Below are positions 50,031 to 58,441 of a stretch of DNA of 64,000 nt, one piece after another. The translations under genes were made by a program, and so were the position numbers. Position 1 is the stretch's first letter; every line of letters starts with the position of its first letter. Source of the DNA: CALNYZ01 sp942490945 (GTDB lineage Bacteria > Pseudomonadota > Gammaproteobacteria > UBA6429 > Thiohalophilaceae); contig CALNYZ010000017.1 of NCBI GenBank assembly GCA_942490945.1, positions 62,001-126,000 of the forward strand, given 5' to 3'. A model generated the notes under the pieces. That model saw only the letters and a program-made list of their open reading frames with translations. It ran no database searches and was not told where the DNA came from.

Positions 50031-52625
50031 TTACGCAGCACTGGCTTTAGACGTATCTTTACGAAATTGGAAGCTATCTCCAGCAGTATCGACGACGATC
50101 ACGTCATTTGTCGCAAATTCTCCTGAAAGTATCGCCTGAGCGAGCGGATTTTCTATATGTTGCTGTATCGCCCGCTTTAAGGGGCGTGCACCATATACCG
50201 GGTCAAATCCTGCTTCACCGAGTTTATCCAACGCAGCATCGCTGATGGTCAGATCCATATGGCGATCGCGAATCCGTTGCTTTAAGAAGCCCATCTGAAT
50301 ATTGGCAATGGCTCGAATTTGCGCTTGCTCCAGCGGATGAAATACCACCACTTCATCTACCCGGTTAATGAATTCCGGGCGGAAATAATCGCCAATGATG
50401 CCCATGACTTCAGCTTTCATGCCTTCATAGTCTTTACCGGCTTTTTCCTGTATTTGCTGCGAGCCCATGTTAGAGGTCATGACAATGACGGTATTACGGA
50501 AATCCACGGTACGGCCCTGTCCATCTGTCAGGCGGCCATCATCCAGGACCTGTAGCAAAATGTTGAACACGTCCGGGTGTGCCTTCTCGACTTCATCTAA
50601 CAGGATGACAGAGTAGGGTTTACGGCGCACTGCTTCGGTCAGATAACCCCCTTCCTCGTAGCCCACATAGCCTGGAGGTGCACCCACCAGACGGGCGACA
50701 GAGTGTTTCTCCATAAATTCAGACATGTCGATTCGCACCATGGCTGATTCGGTATCAAACATGAATGACGCCAGCGCTTTGGTCAGCTCTGTCTTGCCTA
50801 CCCCGGTCGGGCCAAGGAACAAAAATGAACCAATGGGGCGATTTGGATCAGACAAGCCCGCACGAGAACGTCGAATCGCATCGGACACGGCTTTAACGGC
50901 TTCGCTCTGGCCGATTACACGCTCATGCAGCCCCTCTTCCATACGTAACAGCTTGTCCCGCTCACCTTCGAGCATCTTACTCACCGGTATGCCAGTCCAT
51001 TTAGACACAACCTCGGCAATTTCTTCTTCCGATACGCGGTTACGTAATAGCCTGGTTTCCTGCATTTCAACCTGGCTGGCCATATCCAGATCTTTTTGTA
51101 ACTCGGGGATCCGACCATATTGCAATTCGGACATGCGCGTTAAGTCACCTGCGCGACGCGCGGTTTCCAGCTCGATACGGGCGCGTTCCAACTCTTCCTT
51201 GATATGTTGGGTACCTTGCAGCGCCGCCTTTTCAGCTGTCCAGATTTCTTCCAGATCAGCGTACTCAGCTTCGAGTTTACTTATCTCTTCATCCAACTTG
51301 TTCAAACGCTTCAAGGATGCCTCATCAGATTCTTTCGCCAGGGCTTCCTTTTCAATTTTTAACTGAATCAAACGCCGATCCATTCTGTCCATTTCTTCCG
51401 GCTTGGAATCAATTTCCATACGAATGCGGCTAGCTGACTCATCAATCAAGTCAATGGCTTTGTCTGGTAACTGCCGGTCAGTAATATAGCGATGCGACAT
51501 GGTGGCCGCCGCGACAATCGCCGGATCCGTTATTTCCACACCATGGTGTACTTCGTATTTTTCCTTCAAACCACGCAGAATCGCGATGGTATCTTCGACG
51601 GATGGCTCCATCACCAGCACTTTCTGGAAGCGGCGCTCCAGCGCCGCGTCTTTTTCAATATATTGGCGGTATTCATCCAGCGTGGTCGCGCCAACACAAT
51701 GCAGTTCGCCGCGCGCCAGCGCAGGCTTTAACATGTTACCGGCATCCATCGCACCTTCGGCCTTGCCTGCGCCGACCATGGTATGAATTTCATCAATGAA
51801 CAGGATGATCTGACCTTCCTGCTTGGCGAGATCGTTAATGACTGCTTTGAGTCGCTCTTCAAATTCACCACGGAACTTAGCGCCAGCAAGCAAGGTACCC
51901 ATATCCAGCGACAAGACGCGTTTGTTTTTTAATCCTTCGGGGACTTCACCATTCACAATGCGCTGAGCCAGACCTTCGACGATGGCAGTCTTGCCGACAC
52001 CGGGCTCACCGATTAATACGGGATTATTTTTGGTGCGGCGTTGCAATACTTGAATGGCACGACGAATTTCATCGTCACGTCCAATGACCGGGTCGAGTTT
52101 GCCCTGTTCAGCACGCTCGGTTAAATCGATGGTGTATTTTTCCAATGCCTGACGTTGTTCTTCAGCATTCGGGTCATTCACATTTTGGCCACCACGTACC
52201 GTATCAATAGTCTGCTCAATCGCGGCCTTGTTGGCACCGGCTTTCACCAGAATATCTTTTAAGGGATCGCTGTCATCCATGGCAGCAAGTACAAACAATT
52301 CGCTGGATATGTATTGATCCTTGCGTTGTTGCGCCAGCTTGTCAGTTAAGTTGAGTAATCTAGAGAGATTTTGCGATAAATGGACATCGCCGGTGGCCTG
52401 CCCAATGGTTGGCAAGTGATCCATGGCTTCGGCTACCTGGGAACGTAACAAGTTAACGTTCACGCCTGCCTGCATTAAAATATGGCGTACTGTACCGCCC
52501 TGCTGATCCAGCATGGCAGTCATTAAATGTATCGGTTCGATGTAAGCGTGATCACGACCCACGGCCAGACTCTGCGCATCGGCAATCGCAATCTGAAATT
52601 TACTGGTTAATTTGTCCATTCGCAT
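50031..52625 (-). CDS. clpB: ATP-dependent disaggregase ClpB
   Basis: An 864-residue AAA+ unfoldase that works with DnaK to solubilise aggregates. N-terminal Clp repeat domain (1-145), first AAA domain with GEPGVGKTAIVEGLA, middle coiled-coil domain (about 410-525) diagnostic of ClpB, second AAA domain with GPTGVGKTELTKALA and a C-terminal oligomerisation region. The start MRMDKLTSKFQ matches E. coli ClpB. A start codon only two codons further in is possible. Monocistronic, or last in the pgeF-ZIP-Glts-like-clpB run. Confidence 0.98.
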   Translation of the reverse strand: MRMDKLTSKFQIAIADAQSLAVGRDHAYIEPIHLMTAMLDQQGGTVRHILMQAGVNVNLLRSQVAEAMDHLPTIGQATGDVHLSQNLSRLLNLTDKLAQQRKDQYISSELFVLAAMDDSDPLKDILVKAGANKAAIEQTIDTVRGGQNVNDPNAEEQRQALEKYTIDLTERAEQGKLDPVIGRDDEIRRAIQVLQRRTKNNPVLIGEPGVGKTAIVEGLAQRIVNGEVPEGLKNKRVLSLDMGTLLAGAKFRGEFEERLKAVINDLAKQEGQIILFIDEIHTMVGAGKAEGAMDAGNMLKPALARGELHCVGATTLDEYRQYIEKDAALERRFQKVLVMEPSVEDTIAILRGLKEKYEVHHGVEITDPAIVAAATMSHRYITDRQLPDKAIDLIDESASRIRMEIDSKPEEMDRMDRRLIQLKIEKEALAKESDEASLKRLNKLDEEISKLEAEYADLEEIWTAEKAALQGTQHIKEELERARIELETARRAGDLTRMSELQYGRIPELQKDLDMASQVEMQETRLLRNRVSEEEIAEVVSKWTGIPVSKMLEGERDKLLRMEEGLHERVIGQSEAVKAVSDAIRRSRAGLSDPNRPIGSFLFLGPTGVGKTELTKALASFMFDTESAMVRIDMSEFMEKHSVARLVGAPPGYVGYEEGGYLTEAVRRKPYSVILLDEVEKAHPDVFNILLQVLDDGRLTDGQGRTVDFRNTVIVMTSNMGSQQIQEKAGKDYEGMKAEVMGIIGDYFRPEFINRVDEVVVFHPLEQAQIRAIANIQMGFLKQRIRDRHMDLTISDAALDKLGEAGFDPVYGARPLKRAIQQHIENPLAQAILSGEFATNDVIVVDTAGDSFQFRKDTSKASAA

Positions 52626-52709
52626 GGCTGTATCCCCTGCTTGCTTATAGGTTTAAGTTTAGCTTAACGCCTTCACATAACCCTATAAATAGGGGCTAAA
52701 TTAACAAGA

Positions 52710-54227
52710 TCAAGCGGTCTTGCGAATCAAGGGATATTTTATTGCGGGATACGGGTATAAATCAGACAAGGTTTTACTGTGGCCCGGATTTAGGACAATG
52801 CGAATATGATCGCGGTGGAAATGTCGTGCATTGGGCAAGCCACAGCTGTGCGCCAGGACATTGACTTCATAATTCACCCAGTGCGCGTACTGTGCGACGC
52901 GCTCAGCTTTGTCAGAGACAACCAGACCTTTTTGGCGTTGCTTGTTATGCGTTGTAATACCCGTTGGGCAGGTGTCTTTGTGGCATTGTAATGACTGTAT
53001 ACATCCCAGGGCGAACATGAAGCCACGCGCACTGGTGACAAAATCAGCACCCATGCCCAATGCCCAGGCAACTTTTGCCGAGTGCACCAATTTACCCGAA
53101 GCAATGACTTTTATGTGATCACGCAGGTCATATTCAACCAGGCTATTAATAATCAACGGCAATCCTTCGGAAATGGTCATGCCGGCATGATCGGCCAGTA
53201 ATTGTGGTGCCGCACCGGTACCACCTTCACCGCCATCCACCGTGATAAAATCCGGCGCATAATCCAGACCACGACGATGAATTTCTTCACAAAGTTCATG
53301 CGGGAAATTTTCTGAACCCATGACGGTTTTGAATCCGACCGGGCGACCGGTGACCTCACGTATATAATTCATCATGCCCAGTAACTCGCTCACGGAGTTA
53401 ACGTCTCGATGACGGTTCGGACTGCTGGATACCTTACCAACCGGTATGCCACGAATTAATGAAATCTCCGGGGTAACTTTGTTACCGGGTAAGACACCGC
53501 CGCGACCGGGCTTGGCGCCTTGTGCCAGCTTCAACTCGAATGCCTTTACGTGTTTGGCCACTTCTTTTAAACGTTGTTCGCTTAAATTACCGTGCTCATC
53601 ACGAACACCGTATTTTGCCGTGCCAATCTGGAACACCAGATCGCAATTTCCTTCCAGGTGATAAGGCGATAAACCCCCTTCACCGGTATTCATCCAGATA
53701 CCGGCCTTGCCTGCACCGCGTGACAGTGCCTGGACGGCGGGTTTTGAAATAGCACCAAAGCTCATACCGGAAATATTGAATACAGACTTCGCTTCAAAGG
53801 GATGTAAACAACGTGGACCGATCAGCATGGAAGGCGTCTCGACAAACTCCTCGTCAATTAGCGGAAAGGCTGCTGTCGCAAATATGAGTGAACCGGGATG
53901 TTTAAGATCATTGGTCGAACCGAAGCCGACCAGGCCGCCAATGCCTTTGGCGGTACGATAGACCCAGGCTCGGGTTGCGCGATTAAAGGGCAATTCTTCG
54001 CGATCATGCGCGATAAAATACTGGCGGAAGTACTCACCCAGCGATTCAAAAACATAACGGAGTCGGCCAATGACCGGGTAATTGCGTCGGATCGCATGTG
54101 TTTTTTGTGTTTTATCAACAACATACATCCATGCCAGCCAGATAAACAACGCGCTAAACAAGCCTGCAGTTAACAACATGCCCCAGTTATCCAACACGCT
54201 TGTTAGCAAATCTTCAGAAAAATCCAT
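52710..54227 (-). CDS. FMN-binding glutamate-synthase-like protein
   Basis: A 505-residue protein with two N-terminal hydrophobic stretches (about 14-34) then a domain of the glutamate synthase large-subunit type (PF01645, TIM-barrel FMN and Fe-S). Fe-S cysteines are in QSLQCHKDTCPTGITT, the FMN region contains GGEGGTGAAPQ, and the GARHFHRDH-like segment follows. It lacks the glutamine amidotransferase domain, so it cannot use glutamine in the usual way. The membrane anchor and missing domain suggest a ferredoxin- or other-donor-linked reductase; the reaction is unknown. Confidence 0.88.
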   Translation of the reverse strand: MDFSEDLLTSVLDNWGMLLTAGLFSALFIWLAWMYVVDKTQKTHAIRRNYPVIGRLRYVFESLGEYFRQYFIAHDREELPFNRATRAWVYRTAKGIGGLVGFGSTNDLKHPGSLIFATAAFPLIDEEFVETPSMLIGPRCLHPFEAKSVFNISGMSFGAISKPAVQALSRGAGKAGIWMNTGEGGLSPYHLEGNCDLVFQIGTAKYGVRDEHGNLSEQRLKEVAKHVKAFELKLAQGAKPGRGGVLPGNKVTPEISLIRGIPVGKVSSSPNRHRDVNSVSELLGMMNYIREVTGRPVGFKTVMGSENFPHELCEEIHRRGLDYAPDFITVDGGEGGTGAAPQLLADHAGMTISEGLPLIINSLVEYDLRDHIKVIASGKLVHSAKVAWALGMGADFVTSARGFMFALGCIQSLQCHKDTCPTGITTHNKQRQKGLVVSDKAERVAQYAHWVNYEVNVLAHSCGLPNARHFHRDHIRIVLNPGHSKTLSDLYPYPAIKYPLIRKTA

Positions 54228-54377
54228 ACCGCATTCCCTCGGCCAAAATATTTAAGACTGGCTCCAGTTATGTCGACCAAGGCATGAATTTATTTAGGAC
54301 TATTTCGCGCTGTAACTGCGCTAAGCGCTGAAAATCTCTCGGATTTTCAGTTAACGCGCGATGAAACAGTGGATAGT

Positions 54378-55202
54378 TTAATGCAGCGTTGAATGCGCCC
54401 AATAGATGACAAGAACACCGAGTGCAATCAGGCTGATTTGCTGAAATGTGACGTGTAGTTGGGTGCGTTTGTGAAGTCCGGGGATTAAATCAGCAACGGC
54501 GATATAAATAAAACTCGATGCCGCCACACCCAATACGTAAGGCAACAATTGTAATAAATCAGACAAAAAGAAATACGCCAGTAAGGCACCAATTACGGTC
54601 GTTAAACTTGCAATAACATTAAATACAAACGCCTTCATACGGCTGAAGCCACTGTTTAGCATAATAGCGAAATCGCCCACTTCCTGTGGGATTTCATGCG
54701 CAGCAACCGCCAGGCTTGTCACAATACCGACGTGGATATCTGTCATGAATGCCGCAGCGATCAGGATGCCGTCAACAAAATTATGCAGGCCATCACCCAG
54801 TAAAATGAGATTGCCTGCGGCCTGATTTTGGTCGTGGTCGTGGTCGTGGTTGTGATTATGTTCGTTCTGTTGCGCAGCATGTGTATCTGGTGCGTGCACA
54901 TCACAATGTTCATGATGACAATGACGCCAAATCACCATCTTTTCCAACATGAAAAAAGCCAATACACCAAGCAGGATGGTTAAGCCAAGGTCGTGCACTT
55001 CGATGGGATTCGCCCCACTGATGGCATGAGGAATCAGGGCGAGAAAGGCAGCGCCTAACAAGGCACCGATAGCAAAGCTGACAGAATGGGGCAACAGTCG
55101 ATCACGCAACGGTTGCGGCAAAATCAAAAACAGCGCTGCCGCCAGCACGCTCAGCACACCACCGATCAAACTAAATACAATTATCCAGACTAATAAATCC
55201 AT
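54378..55202 (-). CDS. ZIP family metal transporter
   Basis: A 274-residue ZIP-type divalent metal transporter, about eight membrane helices. I place the start at the ATG at 55202 (MDLLVWIIVFSLIGG). The two transport motifs are HNFVDGILIAAAF and HEIPQEVGDFAI, both metal ligands in ZIPs. A cytoplasmic loop between helices 3 and 4 is very His/Asp/Asn-rich (HCHHEHCDVH then HNHNHDHDHDQNQ), a probable metal-sensing sink. Substrate most likely Zn2+, possibly Fe2+ or Mn2+. It lies between pgeF and the glutamate-synthase-like gene. Confidence 0.93.
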   Translation of the reverse strand: MDLLVWIIVFSLIGGVLSVLAAALFLILPQPLRDRLLPHSVSFAIGALLGAAFLALIPHAISGANPIEVHDLGLTILLGVLAFFMLEKMVIWRHCHHEHCDVHAPDTHAAQQNEHNHNHDHDHDQNQAAGNLILLGDGLHNFVDGILIAAAFMTDIHVGIVTSLAVAAHEIPQEVGDFAIMLNSGFSRMKAFVFNVIASLTTVIGALLAYFFLSDLLQLLPYVLGVAASSFIYIAVADLIPGLHKRTQLHVTFQQISLIALGVLVIYWAHSTLH

Positions 55203-55281
55203 AACACCACAATACCAAAAGCGTCGCGCATCATAACGCAATTACCCTCTAAAAAGCAGTCTGAATCATGCCCGGGCAAGG

Positions 55282-56058
55282 TCATGATGTTGCCAGCCAT
55301 ATCAGACTGGCCATACGACCGGTTCTGGCTCCATCACGTCGATAGGAATAAAACCAGTCGGACTGTGTGTAGGTACAGGCATTACCGCCGTAAATTTGCT
55401 CCCGACTGATACCTGATTGCGCGCATTCAATGTGCGCAGCTTCATACACATCAAAAAAATAATGCCCTGACCGTGAAGGGGCAAAGGCAGTTGAATAGTT
55501 GCTCGAATGTTTTTCAAAAGACTCATAAACCTTGTCGTTCACTTCGTACTTTGCAGCGCCAATGGCGGGCCCAAGCCAGATAAGCAGATCTTTTTTAGCA
55601 AACGGATAACAAGCTAATGTTGAAGTAATTATCTGCGTAGCGAGTCCACGCCAGCCCGCATGTATCGCGGCTACCCATTGACCTTGCCTGTCTGTTACCA
55701 GGAGCGGTAAACAATCCGCCGTCATGACGCTACAAATTTCCTCTTTCACAGTTGTATAACTGGCATCTGCCTGAATGGTTGCAGATGCGGGTATTTCAAT
55801 CGCGATGTTACTGTGAACTTGCTCAAGCCAGGTCGGTGGTTGTGGAAGTTTCTGCGCTTCGATTAACAACTGCCGGTTTTGAGCAACATCATCGGGATTA
55901 TCGTTAACGTGAGTGGCCAGGTTGAAATGTTCATATGTTCCGCTACTCACGCCCCCTTTTCGAGTCGTACAGATTGCATTGACATGCGCAGGCGCGGGCC
56001 AGGCTGGCTGTAAAATAGTGAGTCCGTTTTTTTCGATTATTTGGGTATCGCGCATCAT
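55282..56058 (-). CDS. pgeF: peptidoglycan editing factor PgeF (YfiH, laccase-fold)
   Basis: A 258-residue laccase-domain protein (YfiH/PgeF), a cytoplasmic hydrolase that removes misincorporated residues from peptidoglycan precursors; some members have polyphenol oxidase activity. Metal-site residues: His in EQVHSN, Cys in TADCLPLL, and His in AIHAGWRG. The start I choose is the ATG at 56058, just after the rluD stop (TAAG-ATG), with GAGAAAG before it. The longer frame would overlap rluD by 38 bp. Order rluD-pgeF is conserved in gammaproteobacteria. Confidence 0.94.
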   Translation of the reverse strand: MMRDTQIIEKNGLTILQPAWPAPAHVNAICTTRKGGVSSGTYEHFNLATHVNDNPDDVAQNRQLLIEAQKLPQPPTWLEQVHSNIAIEIPASATIQADASYTTVKEEICSVMTADCLPLLVTDRQGQWVAAIHAGWRGLATQIITSTLACYPFAKKDLLIWLGPAIGAAKYEVNDKVYESFEKHSSNYSTAFAPSRSGHYFFDVYEAAHIECAQSGISREQIYGGNACTYTQSDWFYSYRRDGARTGRMASLIWLATS

Positions 56059-56059
56059 C

Positions 56060-57016
56060 TTAATCACTTTCTCGCTGATGTGATTCGAGTAGCGCAATCA
56101 GGTTAACAATATCTTCTGGTAACGGACTGCTAAATTCCAGTGGCTGTTGTGTTACGGGGTGAATAAAGCTGAGCTTGCGTGCATGTAATGCCTGGCGCTT
56201 GAAGGATTGTAAATACGTTTTTAATTCATCAGCACAACCTTTTGGTATGCGCAGCCGACCACCGTAAGTTTGATCTCCCACGATGGGGTAATGTATATAT
56301 GCCATATGGACCCGTATCTGATGTGTGCGTCCGGTTTCCAGTTGCACATCAATGACGGTATGGTTGTCAAAGCGTTGTTTAATACGATAGTGCGTGACGG
56401 CATCTTTACCTAGCGGCTTCACTGCCATGCGTTTACGGTCAACCGGGTGGCGTCCTATCGGTTCGTCGATCGTACCGCCAGCGGTCATGGCACCATAAAC
56501 AACCGCCAAATATTCACGTTTGATTTCTCTTTCCTGCATCATCGAAACGAGCTGTTGGTAGGTTGTGGGTGTTTTCGCAACCACCAGTAATCCCGAAGTG
56601 TCCTTATCCAGCCGATGAATCACACCGGCGCGTGGCAATAACTCCGCATCAGGATGGTGATGTAGTAACGCATTACATAAGGTTCCGGATGCATGACCAG
56701 CAGCCGGGTGGACCACCACACCAACGGGCTTGTTGACTACCAGCAAATCATCATCTTCATAAACGATTTCAAGCGGCAATTCTTCAGCCTGCCAATCAAT
56801 TTGCGGTACGTCTTCAAACTGTAAAACCACACTTTCCCCGCCCAACACTTTATCGCGCGTACGAGGATTCTCCCCATCGACCTTCACCTGCCCTGCTTTG
56901 ATCAGGTTTTGCAGTTGTGAGCGTGAGAATTGGCTAAAAAGTTGACTCAGCGCCTGGTCGACCCTCAAACCGGTAGCTTCATCCGGGATAATTGCGGTTA
57001 AGGTGTGATGAGTCAT
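56060..57016 (-). CDS. rluD: 23S rRNA pseudouridine synthase RluD
   Basis: A 318-residue enzyme making pseudouridines 1911, 1915 and 1917 of 23S rRNA (helix 69). S4 RNA-binding domain at the N terminus (about 15-75); catalytic Asp in GVIHRLDKDTSGLLVVAK. RluD rather than RluC by length and by the pairing with pgeF and divergent bamD, as in E. coli bamD-rluD-pgeF-clpB. Starts at 57016, 148 bp from bamD on the other strand. Confidence 0.96.
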   Translation of the reverse strand: MTHHTLTAIIPDEATGLRVDQALSQLFSQFSRSQLQNLIKAGQVKVDGENPRTRDKVLGGESVVLQFEDVPQIDWQAEELPLEIVYEDDDLLVVNKPVGVVVHPAAGHASGTLCNALLHHHPDAELLPRAGVIHRLDKDTSGLLVVAKTPTTYQQLVSMMQEREIKREYLAVVYGAMTAGGTIDEPIGRHPVDRKRMAVKPLGKDAVTHYRIKQRFDNHTVIDVQLETGRTHQIRVHMAYIHYPIVGDQTYGGRLRIPKGCADELKTYLQSFKRQALHARKLSFIHPVTQQPLEFSSPLPEDIVNLIALLESHQRESD

Positions 57017-57119
57017 ACAGTATGCTGTCTTGTCTTGGTAACATTAATTATTGCAGATCATATCGGCTTTAATAAATGGGGCAAAATCTCTCACAATGAT
57101 TTATTCGCCAGCCGGTTAA

Positions 57120-57137
57120 GAGTATACTGACATACTC
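57120..57137 (+). promoter_or_regulatory. 18-bp inverted repeat in the bamD promoter region
   Basis: GAGTAT-ACTGAC-ATACTC: perfect 6-bp arms around a 6-bp spacer, 27 bp upstream of the bamD ATG. It overlaps a TATACT element that could be the -10 box, so it may be an operator. No known consensus matched. A sigma-E box was not found. Confidence 0.3.
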
Positions 57138-57164
57138 AAAATTGAATATATATAGTGTTGTTAT

Positions 57165-57941
57165 ATGTTACGAAAATTTGCATTTATTGTACTTGTTAGT
57201 TTCACGCTGCTTGGCTTGCACGGTTGTGCAATTACATCAGATTCAGATCTGCCAGAAGATATGACTGTAGCTGACGTTTATCAGGCAGCTAAAAAATATC
57301 TCGATGATGGTAATTATGGCGACGCCATCGTTATGTATGAAAAGCTTGAAGCCAAATTTCCCTATGGCAAATATGCTCAGCGTGCACAACTTGAAATTGC
57401 CTACGCCTATTACAAAGATAACGAGCCGGAAACCGCAATTCTGGCAGCCGAGCGCTTTATCAAATTGCACCCCAATCACCCCAATGTCGACTACGCGTAT
57501 TATATTCGCGGTTTGGCAAGTTTCGATGCGGGCAACGGTTTTATTGAACAACTGTTTAACCAGGATGCATCTGAACGCGATCCGAAAGCCGCGCGTCAGG
57601 CATTTCAACATTTTGCGGATATGGTGAAACGTTTTCCAAAAAGCCGTTACACACCCGATGCCATCAAACGGATGAAGACCTTACGTGAAAATCTGGCGAA
57701 ATATGAAGTGCAGGTTTCCACCTATTATATGAATCGTAAAGCCTATCTGGCAGCGGCCAATCGCTCCAAATATGTGATTGAAAATTTTCCGCGCACAAAA
57801 GCCGTACCCGATGCTCTGGGAATCATGATATCCGCGTATCGCAAGCTTGGCCTGGATGATCTTGCCAAGGATGCGATGCGCGTATTGAAATTGAATTACC
57901 CCAGTCATGCTGCAACACTTGAGGCCACGCAGGCCAACTAG
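57165..57941 (+). CDS. bamD: outer membrane assembly lipoprotein BamD
   Basis: A 258-residue essential lipoprotein of the BAM complex. Lipobox LLGLHGCAI (Cys21), then five TPR-like helical repeats: for example VYQAAKKYLDDGNYGDAIVMYEKLEAKFPYGKYAQRAQLEIAYAYYK region, with conserved DYAYYIRGLASFD. Partner BamC is at 30671. Divergent from rluD. Expected to be essential. Confidence 0.96.
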   Translation: MLRKFAFIVLVSFTLLGLHGCAITSDSDLPEDMTVADVYQAAKKYLDDGNYGDAIVMYEKLEAKFPYGKYAQRAQLEIAYAYYKDNEPETAILAAERFIKLHPNHPNVDYAYYIRGLASFDAGNGFIEQLFNQDASERDPKAARQAFQHFADMVKRFPKSRYTPDAIKRMKTLRENLAKYEVQVSTYYMNRKAYLAAANRSKYVIENFPRTKAVPDALGIMISAYRKLGLDDLAKDAMRVLKLNYPSHAATLEATQAN

Positions 57942-58048
57942 GATTATGCAATAAGAAGTTTGTTCTGAAGATTAATTTATGCAGGATGTCAGGCTCTTAA
58001 AATGAATGATGTCAATGAGACACCCGGCACTGCCTGAATAACTATACT

Positions 58049-58387
58049 TTAAATAGCCTCATCGCCTTCTTCGCCTGTACGAATTCGAATTACACGCGAA
58101 ACATCCGTAACGAATATCTTGCCGTCACCAATTTTACCGGTGCGTGCCGCATTGGTAATGGCCTCTACACAGCGATCGACCAGATCATCAGCTACGACAA
58201 TATCCACTTTAACTTTAGGCAGAAAATCGATGACATATTCTGCACCGCGATAAAGTTCAGTATGCCCTTTTTGACGTCCGAAACCTTTCACTTCTATGGC
58301 AGTCATGCCCGTGATACCGATTTCAGAGAGTGCCTGCCGCACATCATCCAGTTTGAATGGTTTTATAACAGCCTCGATTTTTTTCAT
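58049..58387 (-). CDS. glnB: nitrogen regulatory protein PII
   Basis: A 112-residue PII trimer subunit that integrates 2-oxoglutarate, ATP/ADP and glutamine signals. T-loop uridylylation site Tyr51 (LYRGAEYVIDFLP). The C-terminal signature GKIGDGKIFV is present. Lies 54 bp downstream of nadE on the same strand, last gene of the sucC-sucD-nadE-glnB run. No amtB adjacent, hence glnB rather than glnK, by context. Confidence 0.96.
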   Translation of the reverse strand: MKKIEAVIKPFKLDDVRQALSEIGITGMTAIEVKGFGRQKGHTELYRGAEYVIDFLPKVKVDIVVADDLVDRCVEAITNAARTGKIGDGKIFVTDVSRVIRIRTGEEGDEAI

Positions 58388-58441
58388 TATAGGTTTCCTT
58401 GTTTTTCGAGATGCCCAAATATTGGTTCAGATTACCGTGAT

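Noticed and set aside
50725..51366. 213-codon open frame on the + strand
   Set aside because: Antisense to clpB; Ser/Arg-rich mirror composition, no start signal.
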